Positions 15,857 through 23,973 of a DNA stretch of 25,032 bases are shown here, in pieces (the stretch's first letter is position 1; every line of letters starts with the position of its first letter). The DNA is from an uncultured Ruminiclostridium sp. (lineage in GTDB: Bacteria > Bacillota > Clostridia > Oscillospirales > Ruminococcaceae), in the NCBI GenBank assembly GCA_910585505.1, contig CAJUFF010000023.1:1-25032 (forward strand). Reading direction: 5' to 3'. The translations under genes were made by a program, and so were the position numbers. The notes beneath the pieces were generated by a model. It saw only the letters and a list, made by a program, of their open reading frames with translations. It was not told where the DNA came from and did not search any database.

Positions 15857-16563
15857 AGTCTTTCTCCTTTAATTATTTTTTTGACAAGGGCTTCCGCCCT
15901 TTCCATATCCTCCCCGAAGGTAATTTTAAAACATTCCTTTTCGCCTTCGACCATCCTTACTCTTAGTCCCGCGCGAAAAAACATTCCGCATACGTCCGTG
16001 GCTTCTTCCTTTTCTTTCTCGGAAAGTCCGTTCCATACCCTGTCAAACAGCCCTAACTTAAAGCTCTGCGGCGTCTGAGCCAAAAACATTTCCGACCGAA
16101 CGGGAGCGTCCTCAACAAATCCGTTTTGACATCTTAAAACTGTGTCAGAGGCGGCAACGGCGGTGCCGCTGACTCCGTATTCCATTGCCGCTTCAATCGA
16201 GCGTCTTATAACTTCGGTACTCACAAAGGGCCGCGCCGCGTCATGCGTCGCCAGAATATCCTCCTCCGTCCCTCCGCATTCACCGCAAGCCTTCGCCAGA
16301 ATCGCAACGGTTTCGGCGCGGGTTTTCCCGCCTTTTATGACCTTTATCCTCGGATTTGAGAACAAATTGGTACAATGCTCAAAAAAATCTTCGGAAACAG
16401 CCACAAATATTTTTTCTATCTCTTCGCAAAGCAAAAAACTTTCGACCGAAAAGGCGATTACAGGCTTACCCTTTAGTAGCAGAAACTGTTTTGGAATACG
16501 TGAATATCCGTCTGGGTTCAGTCTCGTACCTTTTCCTCCCGCACAGATTCCAGCAAAAATCAC
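15853..16563 (-). CDS. ispD: IspD/TarI-family cytidylyltransferase
   Basis: This 236-residue enzyme transfers CMP from CTP to a sugar-alcohol phosphate. The nucleotide-binding AGGKGTRL at the N-terminus, RIPKQF, THDAARPFVS, QTPQSFK and the late KITFGEDMERAE all match the family. IspD makes CDP-methylerythritol for isoprenoid synthesis. TarI makes CDP-ribitol for teichoic acid. The opening MIFAGICAGGKGTR is more TarI-like, while the HDAARP motif is shared, so the substrate is uncertain. The start codon is GTG at 16563, overlapping the upstream stop by 4 nt (GTGA), with AAAAGGG in the preceding gene as ribosome site. No other isoprenoid or teichoic gene is present in the window. Confidence 0.88.
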   Translation of the reverse strand: MIFAGICAGGKGTRLNPDGYSRIPKQFLLLKGKPVIAFSVESFLLCEEIEKIFVAVSEDFFEHCTNLFSNPRIKVIKGGKTRAETVAILAKACGECGGTEEDILATHDAARPFVSTEVIRRSIEAAMEYGVSGTAVAASDTVLRCQNGFVEDAPVRSEMFLAQTPQSFKLGLFDRVWNGLSEKEKEEATDVCGMFFRAGLRVRMVEGEKECFKITFGEDMERAEALVKKIIKGERL

Positions 16564-18086
16564 AATTCGCCCTTTTCGTCGTTAACAGAGGTTCTGAAAG
16601 GCGCAAGGGGAAGCCCGTTCTCGCCGAATACGGTTACCTCGGCGTAATTTGTCCAGTTATATCTTACATAAAGGGGTTCCTTTACTTCAGAGGAAGAAAC
16701 GATTATACGGTCTCCGTTTATCTTAACCTCCGCGGATTTAAATTCCTTATCCTCGCCCGCGATCTCAAAGCCCTTAGGCTCTCCGTCAATCTTAAAGCCG
16801 CTGCAATGATCAAAGCGCAGTTCAATTTCGTTCTCCCCATACAGACAATACTTGTACATCGGTCCGAACGCCTCTTCCTCAAGATTATCTAAGCCGTACA
16901 CGCCGTAAAGCGCCTGTAAAGCCAGTCTGTGCCCTATGGGAAGCTTGTGGGTGGGGTGTATCTCATCAAACTGACCTTTGTCAAGCGCTACTGCGATACC
17001 GGTGTTTTTAACGGTATTGTAAACCTTCATCTGCGCTTCTCTTATATGGCACCAGTTTTTGAAATCGGGGTCGGCCTTGTAGCGATGCATGGGAAGCTGA
17101 ACGAAAAGGAAGGGAAGGGAATCGTCGCCCCACACCTTTCTCCACAAGCCTATTAACCCGCTGAAAAGCTTATAGTAAGTTTTGGGTCGCTGATCATCGC
17201 TTTCACCTTGATAATAAATAAAGCCCTTTAATGTGTAGGGACACACTCTCTGTATCATCGAACGGTAAAGCACGGTAGCCGACATGGGGTTAAATTCACT
17301 GGGAGGACCGGGGTAAAGCATCGGACCCGCATAACCTAAGCACTCTTCCCATGTGCCGTAGGGATTATTTTTGTAAAATTCTCCTACTTTTCTGTTCCAT
17401 TCCGCAATATCCGAACAATATTTTTCCCATTCGGCCTCTACTTCGGCAGGCGTTTTTCCCTCGTTATTTCTCTTGATGTCCATTAAGTACTCGTTGGTAT
17501 CCGAATCCTTTTCCAAAGACTCTCTGCTCATCCAGCAGGAAGCGGAGGAACCGCCCCAGTTGCAGCCGATTAATCCAACGGTAACGCCTAATTTTTCAGA
17601 TACCTCGCGGGCGAAGAAATAGCCCACCGCCGACCAGCATTTTGCGTTTTCGGCGCTGAATTCCGTCCATCCGGATTTTTCCTCGCATTCAAGGAAGTCC
17701 TTTTCCTTAAAGGATTTTTTTGGGGTGTAATAAAATCTTACGTCGGGATCTTTATCTGTTGTCAGCGCTTCCTTTTCGGCGCAGTTCTGAAGCTCAAGTT
17801 CCATATTGGACTGTCCGCCCGCTAACCACACCTCACCGTACACCACGTTGGTAAATACTTTTTCACAGTCTCCGCAGGTTACCTTAAGCATGTAGCCGCT
17901 TCCCGCTTTGTGAGGAGGAAGCTGAAGCTGCCATTTTTCTCCTCTTACCTTTGCCGAAGCGGTTATACCATCGATTTCGGCCTTTACAACGTCTCCGTTT
18001 TCCCCTTCACCGAAAATCAGCACGGGTTTTTCGCGCTGAAGAACCATATTGCTGCTGAATATGGCCGCCGTTTTAAATTTGCTCAT
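16560..18086 (-). CDS. Sialate O-acetylesterase-like SGNH/GDSL hydrolase
   Basis: This 508-residue protein belongs to the sialate O-acetylesterase family, which removes acetyl groups from sugars such as sialic acids or plant polysaccharides. It has an N-terminal beta-sandwich (SSNMVLQREKPVLIFGEGENG), the nucleophile motif GGQSNMEL with Ser93, an oxyanion stretch IGCNWGGSSASCW, the FIYYQGESD block near the middle, and the catalytic Asp-His pair D374-xx-H377 in DEIHP. No signal peptide is visible, so it is probably cytoplasmic and handles imported glycans. ATG 18086 has AAAGGG upstream. The gene follows the ATPase-like gene after 39 bp and overlaps the cytidylyltransferase by 4 nt. Confidence 0.93.
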   Translation of the reverse strand: MSKFKTAAIFSSNMVLQREKPVLIFGEGENGDVVKAEIDGITASAKVRGEKWQLQLPPHKAGSGYMLKVTCGDCEKVFTNVVYGEVWLAGGQSNMELELQNCAEKEALTTDKDPDVRFYYTPKKSFKEKDFLECEEKSGWTEFSAENAKCWSAVGYFFAREVSEKLGVTVGLIGCNWGGSSASCWMSRESLEKDSDTNEYLMDIKRNNEGKTPAEVEAEWEKYCSDIAEWNRKVGEFYKNNPYGTWEECLGYAGPMLYPGPPSEFNPMSATVLYRSMIQRVCPYTLKGFIYYQGESDDQRPKTYYKLFSGLIGLWRKVWGDDSLPFLFVQLPMHRYKADPDFKNWCHIREAQMKVYNTVKNTGIAVALDKGQFDEIHPTHKLPIGHRLALQALYGVYGLDNLEEEAFGPMYKYCLYGENEIELRFDHCSGFKIDGEPKGFEIAGEDKEFKSAEVKINGDRIIVSSSEVKEPLYVRYNWTNYAEVTVFGENGLPLAPFRTSVNDEKGEL

Positions 18087-18125
18087 TGAAATCTGCCCTT
18101 TCTTATTTTTCTTTTCTTAACGGCA

Positions 18126-21116
18126 TCAATACCGTCTTATGCTTTGAATCACCGTTGTAATCAATAGACAAAGCGTATTCCAACCTAAAATCATACTTGG
18201 GGAAATGAGCCAGCCGTTTCCCGTAAATGCTGCCGCAAGTGCCGCCGCAACGCCTATAAGCGCTCCTCCCGACATTACGTACATACCGATATTAACATCG
18301 CTTATAAGCTTTTTAGCCGCCAATACCGCGCCCGCAAAGCCGCTGAAGGTGCCGTTGCAGCTTACCGCTCCGCTGCCTCTTGATGTGTAGCGCGTATATT
18401 CTTGATAAAGCTCATGCATACTGTAAGGCAATATCTTTATTCTTTCCGGCGGTATATCGAAAACCTCCGCCAGCTTTTCCACGGTTATTATTGAGTCGGT
18501 GGTTTTTACAACCAGCGAAACACCCTCCGCCGCAAGCTGCTTTAAGCAGGCCGCTATATTGGGATTGGGTCTGAGTTCGACAAAGAACATTATCACTACC
18601 TCTCCGGCCACGGAAAGATAAATAATCTCCGTATTGTCGCCCGCGTATTTTCTGACCTTCTTCATATCGGGAAGCTTAATGTCATGATGCTTCATCTGTT
18701 CGCGGCTTCCCATAATCATACGCTTATTCCCGAACCAGCCCAATATTCCCAGGTTATCCTCGTAAACGCAGTTCTCCACCTTCACCAAAATGTCCTCTTT
18801 ATCGTTTATCATATCCTTGAACATATTTGACATGGCGGAGCCGCTTTTAATTGCAAGGCTCGCCGCTAAAATTATCGCTTGATCCAAAACGATATTGTTT
18901 ATGGAGTTAGGCTGCTTGCAGTGCTTTATGTTGGAATAGGTTATAGTCCCCGCAGGGAAAAGGAGGGAAGCGTCAACCATAACCGAGTTTGTTTCGGCAA
19001 AATATTCCGCCGATTCATAACCCAGCACCACGCTTTCCGATTTGGCGAGACTTCGTCCCGCTCTCGTCAGAGGCACGTTTACCATAAACATCATACCAAA
19101 CGGAGCGGAAAGCGACATAATAGCCGTAAGCACCGTCAGCGCCCAGTAAAGATTACCGTGCAGCCCTTCGTTTCCGTAAGGAATAAGGTAAGCTATAACC
19201 GCGGCAATTATGGAAATACCCACGGCAATCGGCGCCGCCTTTACGCTCAGACGATCGGCCTTGTCCTCACAGTAGCTGCTTTTAAGGAAATCGGTGAGCA
19301 GCTCGGTTTTCCTCATTGCCGCCAGATAGGGAAATTCTCCCGCAACGCCCTTTGTAAGCATGGACGCCGCGTTGCTTTCCACCATTATCGCCGAATATTT
19401 GGCGGTATCACCCGATATAAACCTGAAATTCCGCTTGGCTCTTGTCACCATCATAAGCTTTCCTAAGGTGTTGAACATAAGTCCCGCTATCGCTACCGGA
19501 ATGTATATGTAAGAGCGGCTTAATATTATATCGTCGGAACGGACAATATTTATCGCCGTGGCCACAATGGAGGTCAACGCGGTAACGGCGCAGACGCTGT
19601 CGCAGTCCGCTTTCATTTTAAACAGCTTTACAATGCCGTTATACAGCACCGAAGAGCACAGCGCGGCGGATATTACGCCGGCGATAAGATTATAGAACAA
19701 AAAGCCCTGGGCGTTGGCGCGTCTGTCGAGAAAGGTTACGTCAAAACCGAAAAAGTCGAATATCATTCCCTTATTCAGATCGCCCATAAGTGAAACGAAA
19801 AACATAAACAGGGTAAGGGCAAAGAGAATGAAAAACCGAATTTTGATAACCCGATGGGACTCGCAGAGATCGGCCCATATTTGTCCGGTAGAGTCGTAGC
19901 TGTCAAAATCCTCGTCTTCCTCTTCCTCTTCTTCCTTGTCATTTTCAATAACGAAATCACGAAGCTTTCTTTTGGATTTGTCCTTAATTATTTCGCTTTC
20001 GGGAATAACTCCAGTAGCCATTATGACACGCTCGTCGTCAAGATTAAGACCGTTTGTGGGGAGCTTGAGGGAATTTTCGGAGGTACCCACCGAAAGCCCC
20101 ATGGTGCGTTTTTTTACTTCCTCCTCCGCTTTTTTGCGGGAAAGCGCCTGATTAAGCTTTTCCAGCAGAGCGTCATTGCTTCTGCGCTCCTTTTCGGTCA
20201 TTTTATGTGAGGAATATTTTTTCTCCGCGTCGGCTTTTTCTTTTTCCTTCTGAGGAATGTACTTTTTTACGGGGGCGGTAGTTTCTATGGTTTCCGCCTC
20301 ATAAATGGGCTTTTTATCCGGTACGAACATTTGCTCGTTGGTGGCTGCGGCAGGGTCGAAAGAGGGTTTTTCGGGAGACAGTACATTCTGCTGTTCTCCT
20401 CCGTATACCCTTACTCCGTAATCCGCTAATTTTACTCTTTCCTTTTGAGAAGCCTCCGCCAACTGCTTAAGATCATCTCCCGCTATGCCTAAGGTATCTC
20501 CGCCCATAACCGCGCTTATGTCGGCAGCCTTGCTTTTTACCTCGTATGGATTTATGGAATCTATGAGTTCATTCGGATTCTCAAAGTTCTCTTCCGCCTT
20601 AAGAGTAGTTTCAATTAACTTGCGCTGTTCGGTGTTGAATTCCCTTTTTGTAAATTTGGGTCTTGGTGCGTCGGGCTTTTGTTCATTGTAATCCGTCTCG
20701 TTTTTTTGGGTGGCGACCGCGGCTCTCGGAAATTTTATGGGGGGAACGTCTCTTTCCGCTTTTTGTTCCTTTTTGCCCTCCTTTTGTTTAAGTTCCTCGC
20801 TGTTTATTATGGCGGTTACGCTGTAATTATTGTCCTTAAATTTTGAAGGAGGCTTTTTTTCGGTTTTAGAGGCAGTTTGCGTTAAGTCTCCCGTTGGACG
20901 GGCTTTTTTTGAAGGATTTTGCGTTTCCGTTTTTCCGGCGCGTTCCGATGATCTAAGCTCTTCCGAATTTATAATCGAGGTTACGCTGTAATCATTTTTA
21001 TCATTTTTTTTCTCCGATCCCGCCGTCTTCCTGCCGGCCTTTGCCGAGGGAGCTTCGCCCGATTTTTTTGCGTCTATTTCGGCTAAAATATCATCAAGTG
21101 AAAAATTATTAGGCAT
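18126..21116 (-). CDS. Degenerate P1B-type ATPase-like membrane protein
   Basis: This 996-residue protein has a long, charged, probably disordered N-terminus (1-420). It contains FSLDDILAEI at 5-14 and a duplicated YSVT(S/A)IINSEEL motif at 43-54 and 98-109, then an acidic run. Eight predicted membrane segments are arranged 6+2. Segment 6 holds SAP (670-672) where metal ATPases have CPC. The aspartate D715 lies 43 residues beyond the proline, as in P1B pumps, but in VDASLLFP instead of DKTGTLT. The N-domain-like FGNKRMIMGSREQM and P-domain-like LKQLAAEGVSLVVKTTDS follow. GDGxND is replaced by CNGTFSG. A pumping function is therefore unlikely; scaffold or sensor is my inference. ATG 21116 has AAGGAG and is preferred over 21191. 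A 180-nt leader separates it from rlmB. Confidence 0.75.
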   Translation of the reverse strand: MPNNFSLDDILAEIDAKKSGEAPSAKAGRKTAGSEKKNDKNDYSVTSIINSEELRSSERAGKTETQNPSKKARPTGDLTQTASKTEKKPPSKFKDNNYSVTAIINSEELKQKEGKKEQKAERDVPPIKFPRAAVATQKNETDYNEQKPDAPRPKFTKREFNTEQRKLIETTLKAEENFENPNELIDSINPYEVKSKAADISAVMGGDTLGIAGDDLKQLAEASQKERVKLADYGVRVYGGEQQNVLSPEKPSFDPAAATNEQMFVPDKKPIYEAETIETTAPVKKYIPQKEKEKADAEKKYSSHKMTEKERRSNDALLEKLNQALSRKKAEEEVKKRTMGLSVGTSENSLKLPTNGLNLDDERVIMATGVIPESEIIKDKSKRKLRDFVIENDKEEEEEEDEDFDSYDSTGQIWADLCESHRVIKIRFFILFALTLFMFFVSLMGDLNKGMIFDFFGFDVTFLDRRANAQGFLFYNLIAGVISAALCSSVLYNGIVKLFKMKADCDSVCAVTALTSIVATAINIVRSDDIILSRSYIYIPVAIAGLMFNTLGKLMMVTRAKRNFRFISGDTAKYSAIMVESNAASMLTKGVAGEFPYLAAMRKTELLTDFLKSSYCEDKADRLSVKAAPIAVGISIIAAVIAYLIPYGNEGLHGNLYWALTVLTAIMSLSAPFGMMFMVNVPLTRAGRSLAKSESVVLGYESAEYFAETNSVMVDASLLFPAGTITYSNIKHCKQPNSINNIVLDQAIILAASLAIKSGSAMSNMFKDMINDKEDILVKVENCVYEDNLGILGWFGNKRMIMGSREQMKHHDIKLPDMKKVRKYAGDNTEIIYLSVAGEVVIMFFVELRPNPNIAACLKQLAAEGVSLVVKTTDSIITVEKLAEVFDIPPERIKILPYSMHELYQEYTRYTSRGSGAVSCNGTFSGFAGAVLAAKKLISDVNIGMYVMSGGALIGVAAALAAAFTGNGWLISPSMILGWNTLCLLITTVIQSIRRY

Positions 21117-21296
21117 ATTTTCTCCTTCCTTGCCGCTGCCATATCTCTGCGCAGGCATGGGCATATCTTTAATCCGAAGGGTAAACCGCAAATGAAAGCA
21201 GTCCTTGCTTCGGCAAGTATTTATTTACCATGGGGCTGCTCCGGCGGTACGCCTGAAATAAAAACACGCTCTAACAGCGCAAAAAATTACGGCTTT

Positions 21297-22064
21297 TTAC
21301 ATTTCCCCGTCTCTTCTGTATTTTACCGCTTCATATATCAATATTCCCGCGCTTACCGAAGCGTTAAGGGAATTAACATGCCCGAACATATCTATCGACA
21401 GCACCTGATCGCATTTTTCTCTCACCAGTCTGCTGAGCCCATAGCCCTCGGAGCCTATCACCAGACAGCAGCCCCCATCTAATTTAGCCTTGTAAAAAGG
21501 AGTTCCGTCCGCTTCGGCGCCGTACACCCATATGTTATGCTCCTTAAGCTCCTCCAAAGCGGTGGCAAGGCTGTTGACTCTCGCAACTTTTATCCAGCTT
21601 GCCGCTCCCGCTGAGGTTTTATATACGGTAGGAGTAAGAGAAGCGCTTCTTCTTTTGGTGATAATTACGCCGTCGGCACCCGCCGCTTCGGCCGTTCTTA
21701 TCACAGCGCCCAAATTATGCGGATCCTGTATCCCGTCGGCGGCTATTATAAATGGCGGAAGCCCCTTTTTTTCAGACACCGATAGAATTTCGTCAATAGT
21801 GGAATAGCTTGCCGCAGCCATTGCCGCTGCTACTCCGCCGTGTTTTGCTCCCGGTGCGCAAAGAGACGCCAGCTTTTCTTCGCCTACTTCTTTTATAACC
21901 GCGCCTTTTTCCTTGGCTAAAGCGATAATTTTGCCCATACCTCCCGCGGAACGGGAAATATAGACCGTATCCGTTTCGGAGTCGGAGCGCAAAGCTTCGA
22001 TTACCGCGTTTTTTCCATAGATTATCTGCGTTTCTTCGTTTTGTTTTTCCTGAATATCTTCCAT
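21297..22064 (-). CDS. rlmB: TrmH/SPOUT-family 23S rRNA 2'-O-methyltransferase (RlmB-like)
   Basis: This 255-residue SPOUT enzyme methylates a ribose 2'-OH in RNA with S-adenosylmethionine; RlmB modifies G2251 of 23S rRNA. It has the N-terminal substrate-binding domain (IIYGKNAVIEALRS, KHGGVAAAM) and the three SPOUT motifs: DPHNLGAVIRTAEAAGADG, VIGSEGYGLSRLV and VNSLNASVSAGILIYEA. The length is normal. The ribosome site is weak (GAAGAGAAG). The MITE-like element at 22115-22291 lies in its upstream region and may separate it from its original promoter. Confidence 0.95.
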   Translation of the reverse strand: MEDIQEKQNEETQIIYGKNAVIEALRSDSETDTVYISRSAGGMGKIIALAKEKGAVIKEVGEEKLASLCAPGAKHGGVAAAMAAASYSTIDEILSVSEKKGLPPFIIAADGIQDPHNLGAVIRTAEAAGADGVIITKRRSASLTPTVYKTSAGAASWIKVARVNSLATALEELKEHNIWVYGAEADGTPFYKAKLDGGCCLVIGSEGYGLSRLVREKCDQVLSIDMFGHVNSLNASVSAGILIYEAVKYRRDGEM

Positions 22065-22114
22065 TTTTCTTCTCTTCTTCGTTCGTATTCGGATATTTTA
22101 ATTTATCCCGCTTT

Positions 22115-22291
22115 TTAAGGCAACACCCCACAATGATTGTGTATGGATTGCGCCGTCAGATTTTTCGTCGGCTTGTATAAATCCGACGCAGGAATACCGG
22201 CGTATTTCAAGGATTTGCGCAAGATGAAGGAAAATATGCAAGCAAGCCGCACACAAAGCCGTAAAGCGGTCATTGCGTGGTGTTGACTTGA
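22115..22291. mobile_element. MITE-like element, 177 bp, complete
   Basis: The ends are imperfect 22-bp terminal inverted repeats (22115-22136 and 22270-22291, three mismatches). No ORF is present inside. An internal hairpin CGTCGG/CCGACG occurs near 22168-22190. The right end matches 30-51 at the window start, so there are at least two copies. It lies between rlmB and the next gene, ending 5 bp before that gene's stop codon. No clear target duplication was identified. Confidence 0.7.
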
Positions 22292-22295
22292 GACA

Positions 22296-22751
22296 TTATC
22301 TGCCTTTATTAGCCCTTAATCCCGGATGCTCCGAAGTCCGCTTGGGAGGCGTACGGTTTATAGCGGGAGACTTTTTCTCAAATCCGTGTCTTGCCCCGCT
22401 TTTCACCATATCCTTAAGTTTTTCGTCATTGACCGAAATACCCAAAATACATGTATTATAAAATTTCACGTAATCGGTGAGCGCTTTTTGCCAGCTTACG
22501 TCGGCAAGTACCAAAAGCGGGATATCGGCGGTTTTCGGATCGCTCCTGAGAGTATTGTAGAGTGAGTAAAAGCCCTCGGTGTCCTCGCTGCAGTAATACA
22601 CCACAATACGGGCGGGCTTGGAGGATTTAAGATTTTCCATTGCCGCACTTATGTTAGTGGTGGCGCTGGCGTTGTATTCGCTGTAACAGAAATGGCGCCA
22701 TGCTACGTTTATATTTTCAAGACTGCTGCTTATCAGCAATACGTCTGTCAT
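22296..22751 (-). CDS. Receiver-like (CheY-fold) protein without phosphoacceptor
   Basis: This 151-residue protein begins MTDVLLISSSLENI, as in response-regulator receivers. It keeps the alternating strand-helix pattern, including the typical LRSDPKTADIPLLVLADVSW segment (receiver strand 4 region) after helix 3. The expected phosphoacceptor strand reads RIVVYYCSEDTEGF, and the acidic pair near the N-terminus is absent, so phosphorylation is doubtful. A basic, Pro-rich tail of about 30 residues follows. The ribosome site AAAGGG fits the ATG. It lies 62 bp downstream of the receiver/GGDEF-like gene and is likely co-transcribed with it. Confidence 0.7.
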   Translation of the reverse strand: MTDVLLISSSLENINVAWRHFCYSEYNASATTNISAAMENLKSSKPARIVVYYCSEDTEGFYSLYNTLRSDPKTADIPLLVLADVSWQKALTDYVKFYNTCILGISVNDEKLKDMVKSGARHGFEKKSPAINRTPPKRTSEHPGLRANKGR

Positions 22752-22813
22752 GTTTTTTCCCTTTCTTTTTTGGTGGCATTGAAGTTTATCAGAGTACCCG
22801 CTTCTTTTGCCCT

Positions 22814-23626
22814 TTATTTATAATATCTTACGCAATTCTTGCCGGCGTCCAGCGACAGCCCCATAGCCTTATTGGCGTAAACATAAGTATCCACTGCCGA
22901 AAAGTCATACATATCTGTTTCCGCCGCTCCCGCGCAAATAAAAATTGGCGGCTGATCCGCAGCGGCACACATGGTTTCGATAAGTCCGTTTATGTATCTT
23001 TCATTATCCGCTCTCTTCCCCTCCGACGGAAAGAATCCCAATATCATCGTACCGTTTATGGCTAAAATTCCCTCTTTAAATCCGGACTTAAGCGCATACG
23101 TAGCCATCTGAAGCTGAAGTCTTGTGGGAGGATTGGCAGCAAAGCTGTACGCGTCAAGAGACATACAAAAAAGCGTACCTTTTACCTTTTTCTTCATCAG
23201 CTTTTCCATTTTGTAGTCAAACCAACCCTTTTTGAAAAGTCCCGTCAGCTCGTCAACCCTTCCCGCGCCAAGATATATGTCATCGTCTATTTTAAGGCAG
23301 AATTCAGCGGGATCAAAAGGCAGCTCAATTTCATCAACCGCCTTTATTTTAAGCAATTCCTTCGGCTTTACACCCAAGTTGTTACCCATAAAAACCAGAG
23401 GAGGACAGATATTCTTCTTCTGAAGGGATTTAAGAGCCGCCACCGCCTTGCCGCTGTTCAGAGAAACCAGCGCCAGCTCCGGATTAAATTCGTTTACCGC
23501 TATCTCCGCGTCTATTTTATCCGACGCTCTTTTTATTTCAAATTCGCCGCCGTCCGCTTCAAGTATTTCTTTAAACAAAATTTCTATTTTAGGCGTTTCG
23601 TCAAGAACCAGAAGTCTGTGAAGCAT
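22814..23626 (-). CDS. Pseudo-receiver plus degenerate GGDEF protein
   Basis: This 270-residue cytoplasmic protein has an N-terminal receiver-like domain (about 1-120; LLVLDETPKIEILFKEIL, then ELALVSLNSGKA where the phosphoacceptor Asp should be). The C-terminal GGDEF-family domain starts with DELTGLFKKGWFDYKM, a clear match to the family's DxLTGLxNRxxF opening. The catalytic GGDEF hairpin is INGTMILGFF, and the rest is shortened. It is probably not a cyclase. ATG 23626 has a consensus AAGGAGG at good spacing; the open frame upstream to 23722 is not used. The promoter is at 23694-23722. Confidence 0.75.
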   Translation of the reverse strand: MLHRLLVLDETPKIEILFKEILEADGGEFEIKRASDKIDAEIAVNEFNPELALVSLNSGKAVAALKSLQKKNICPPLVFMGNNLGVKPKELLKIKAVDEIELPFDPAEFCLKIDDDIYLGAGRVDELTGLFKKGWFDYKMEKLMKKKVKGTLFCMSLDAYSFAANPPTRLQLQMATYALKSGFKEGILAINGTMILGFFPSEGKRADNERYINGLIETMCAAADQPPIFICAGAAETDMYDFSAVDTYVYANKAMGLSLDAGKNCVRYYK

Positions 23627-23693
23627 ATTTTTTTCCTCCTTAACCCTAAACCCGTCGGGAAACAGCATTGTATATTCGACATTCTTGTTAAAT

Positions 23694-23722
23694 ATTATAA
23701 CACATTTTATAATTTTGTGCAA
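23694..23722 (-). promoter_or_regulatory. Sigma-A promoter of the pseudo-receiver/GGDEF-like operon
   Basis: On the minus strand TTGCAC (23722-23717) and TATAAT (23699-23694) are 17 bp apart. It is divergent from the SigD promoter at 23782, with 59 bp between the two. Confidence 0.75.
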
Positions 23723-23781
23723 TAATTTTTATGAACCTTTTATAATTTTTGACTTTAAAAATAAATTTGTATGGTAAAAGC

Positions 23782-23808
23782 TAAAGTTTTTTCAAAAATT
23801 GCCGATAA
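23782..23808 (+). promoter_or_regulatory. SigD/sigma-28 (motility) promoter
   Basis: TAAAGTTT (23782-23789), 11 bp, and GCCGATAA (23801-23808) match the sigma-28 consensus TAAAGTTT-N11-GCCGATAA exactly. Initiation is expected near 23815. The leader of about 160 nt contains AAGTCCG/CGGACTT and GGCGG/CCGCC hairpins before ATG 23974. Confidence 0.88.
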
Positions 23809-23973
23809 AATAAATGAAAACCCGAAAAGGCTTTTTGTATAAGTCCGTTTATTCTATGGGAAACTGATCGTCCTTCCCCCTTTATACGCGGACTTTGGGG
23901 AATTTCTCAATGCCGATTCGGGATGTAGGCGGAAGGAGCCGCCGAGTAATTTAAAGGGAAAGGATTGACCGAT

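Noticed and set aside
15359..16078. Plus-strand open frame of 239 codons
   Set aside because: It is antisense to rubrerythrin and the cytidylyltransferase, has no ribosome site and matches no family.
23911..23918. GCCGATTC as a second SigD -10 site
   Set aside because: No TAAA-type -35 at the required distance; the site at 23782-23808 is an exact match.
23815..23973. Leader of the DUF6033-like gene as a c-di-GMP riboswitch
   Set aside because: It has hairpins but lacks the conserved GEMM motifs I know.
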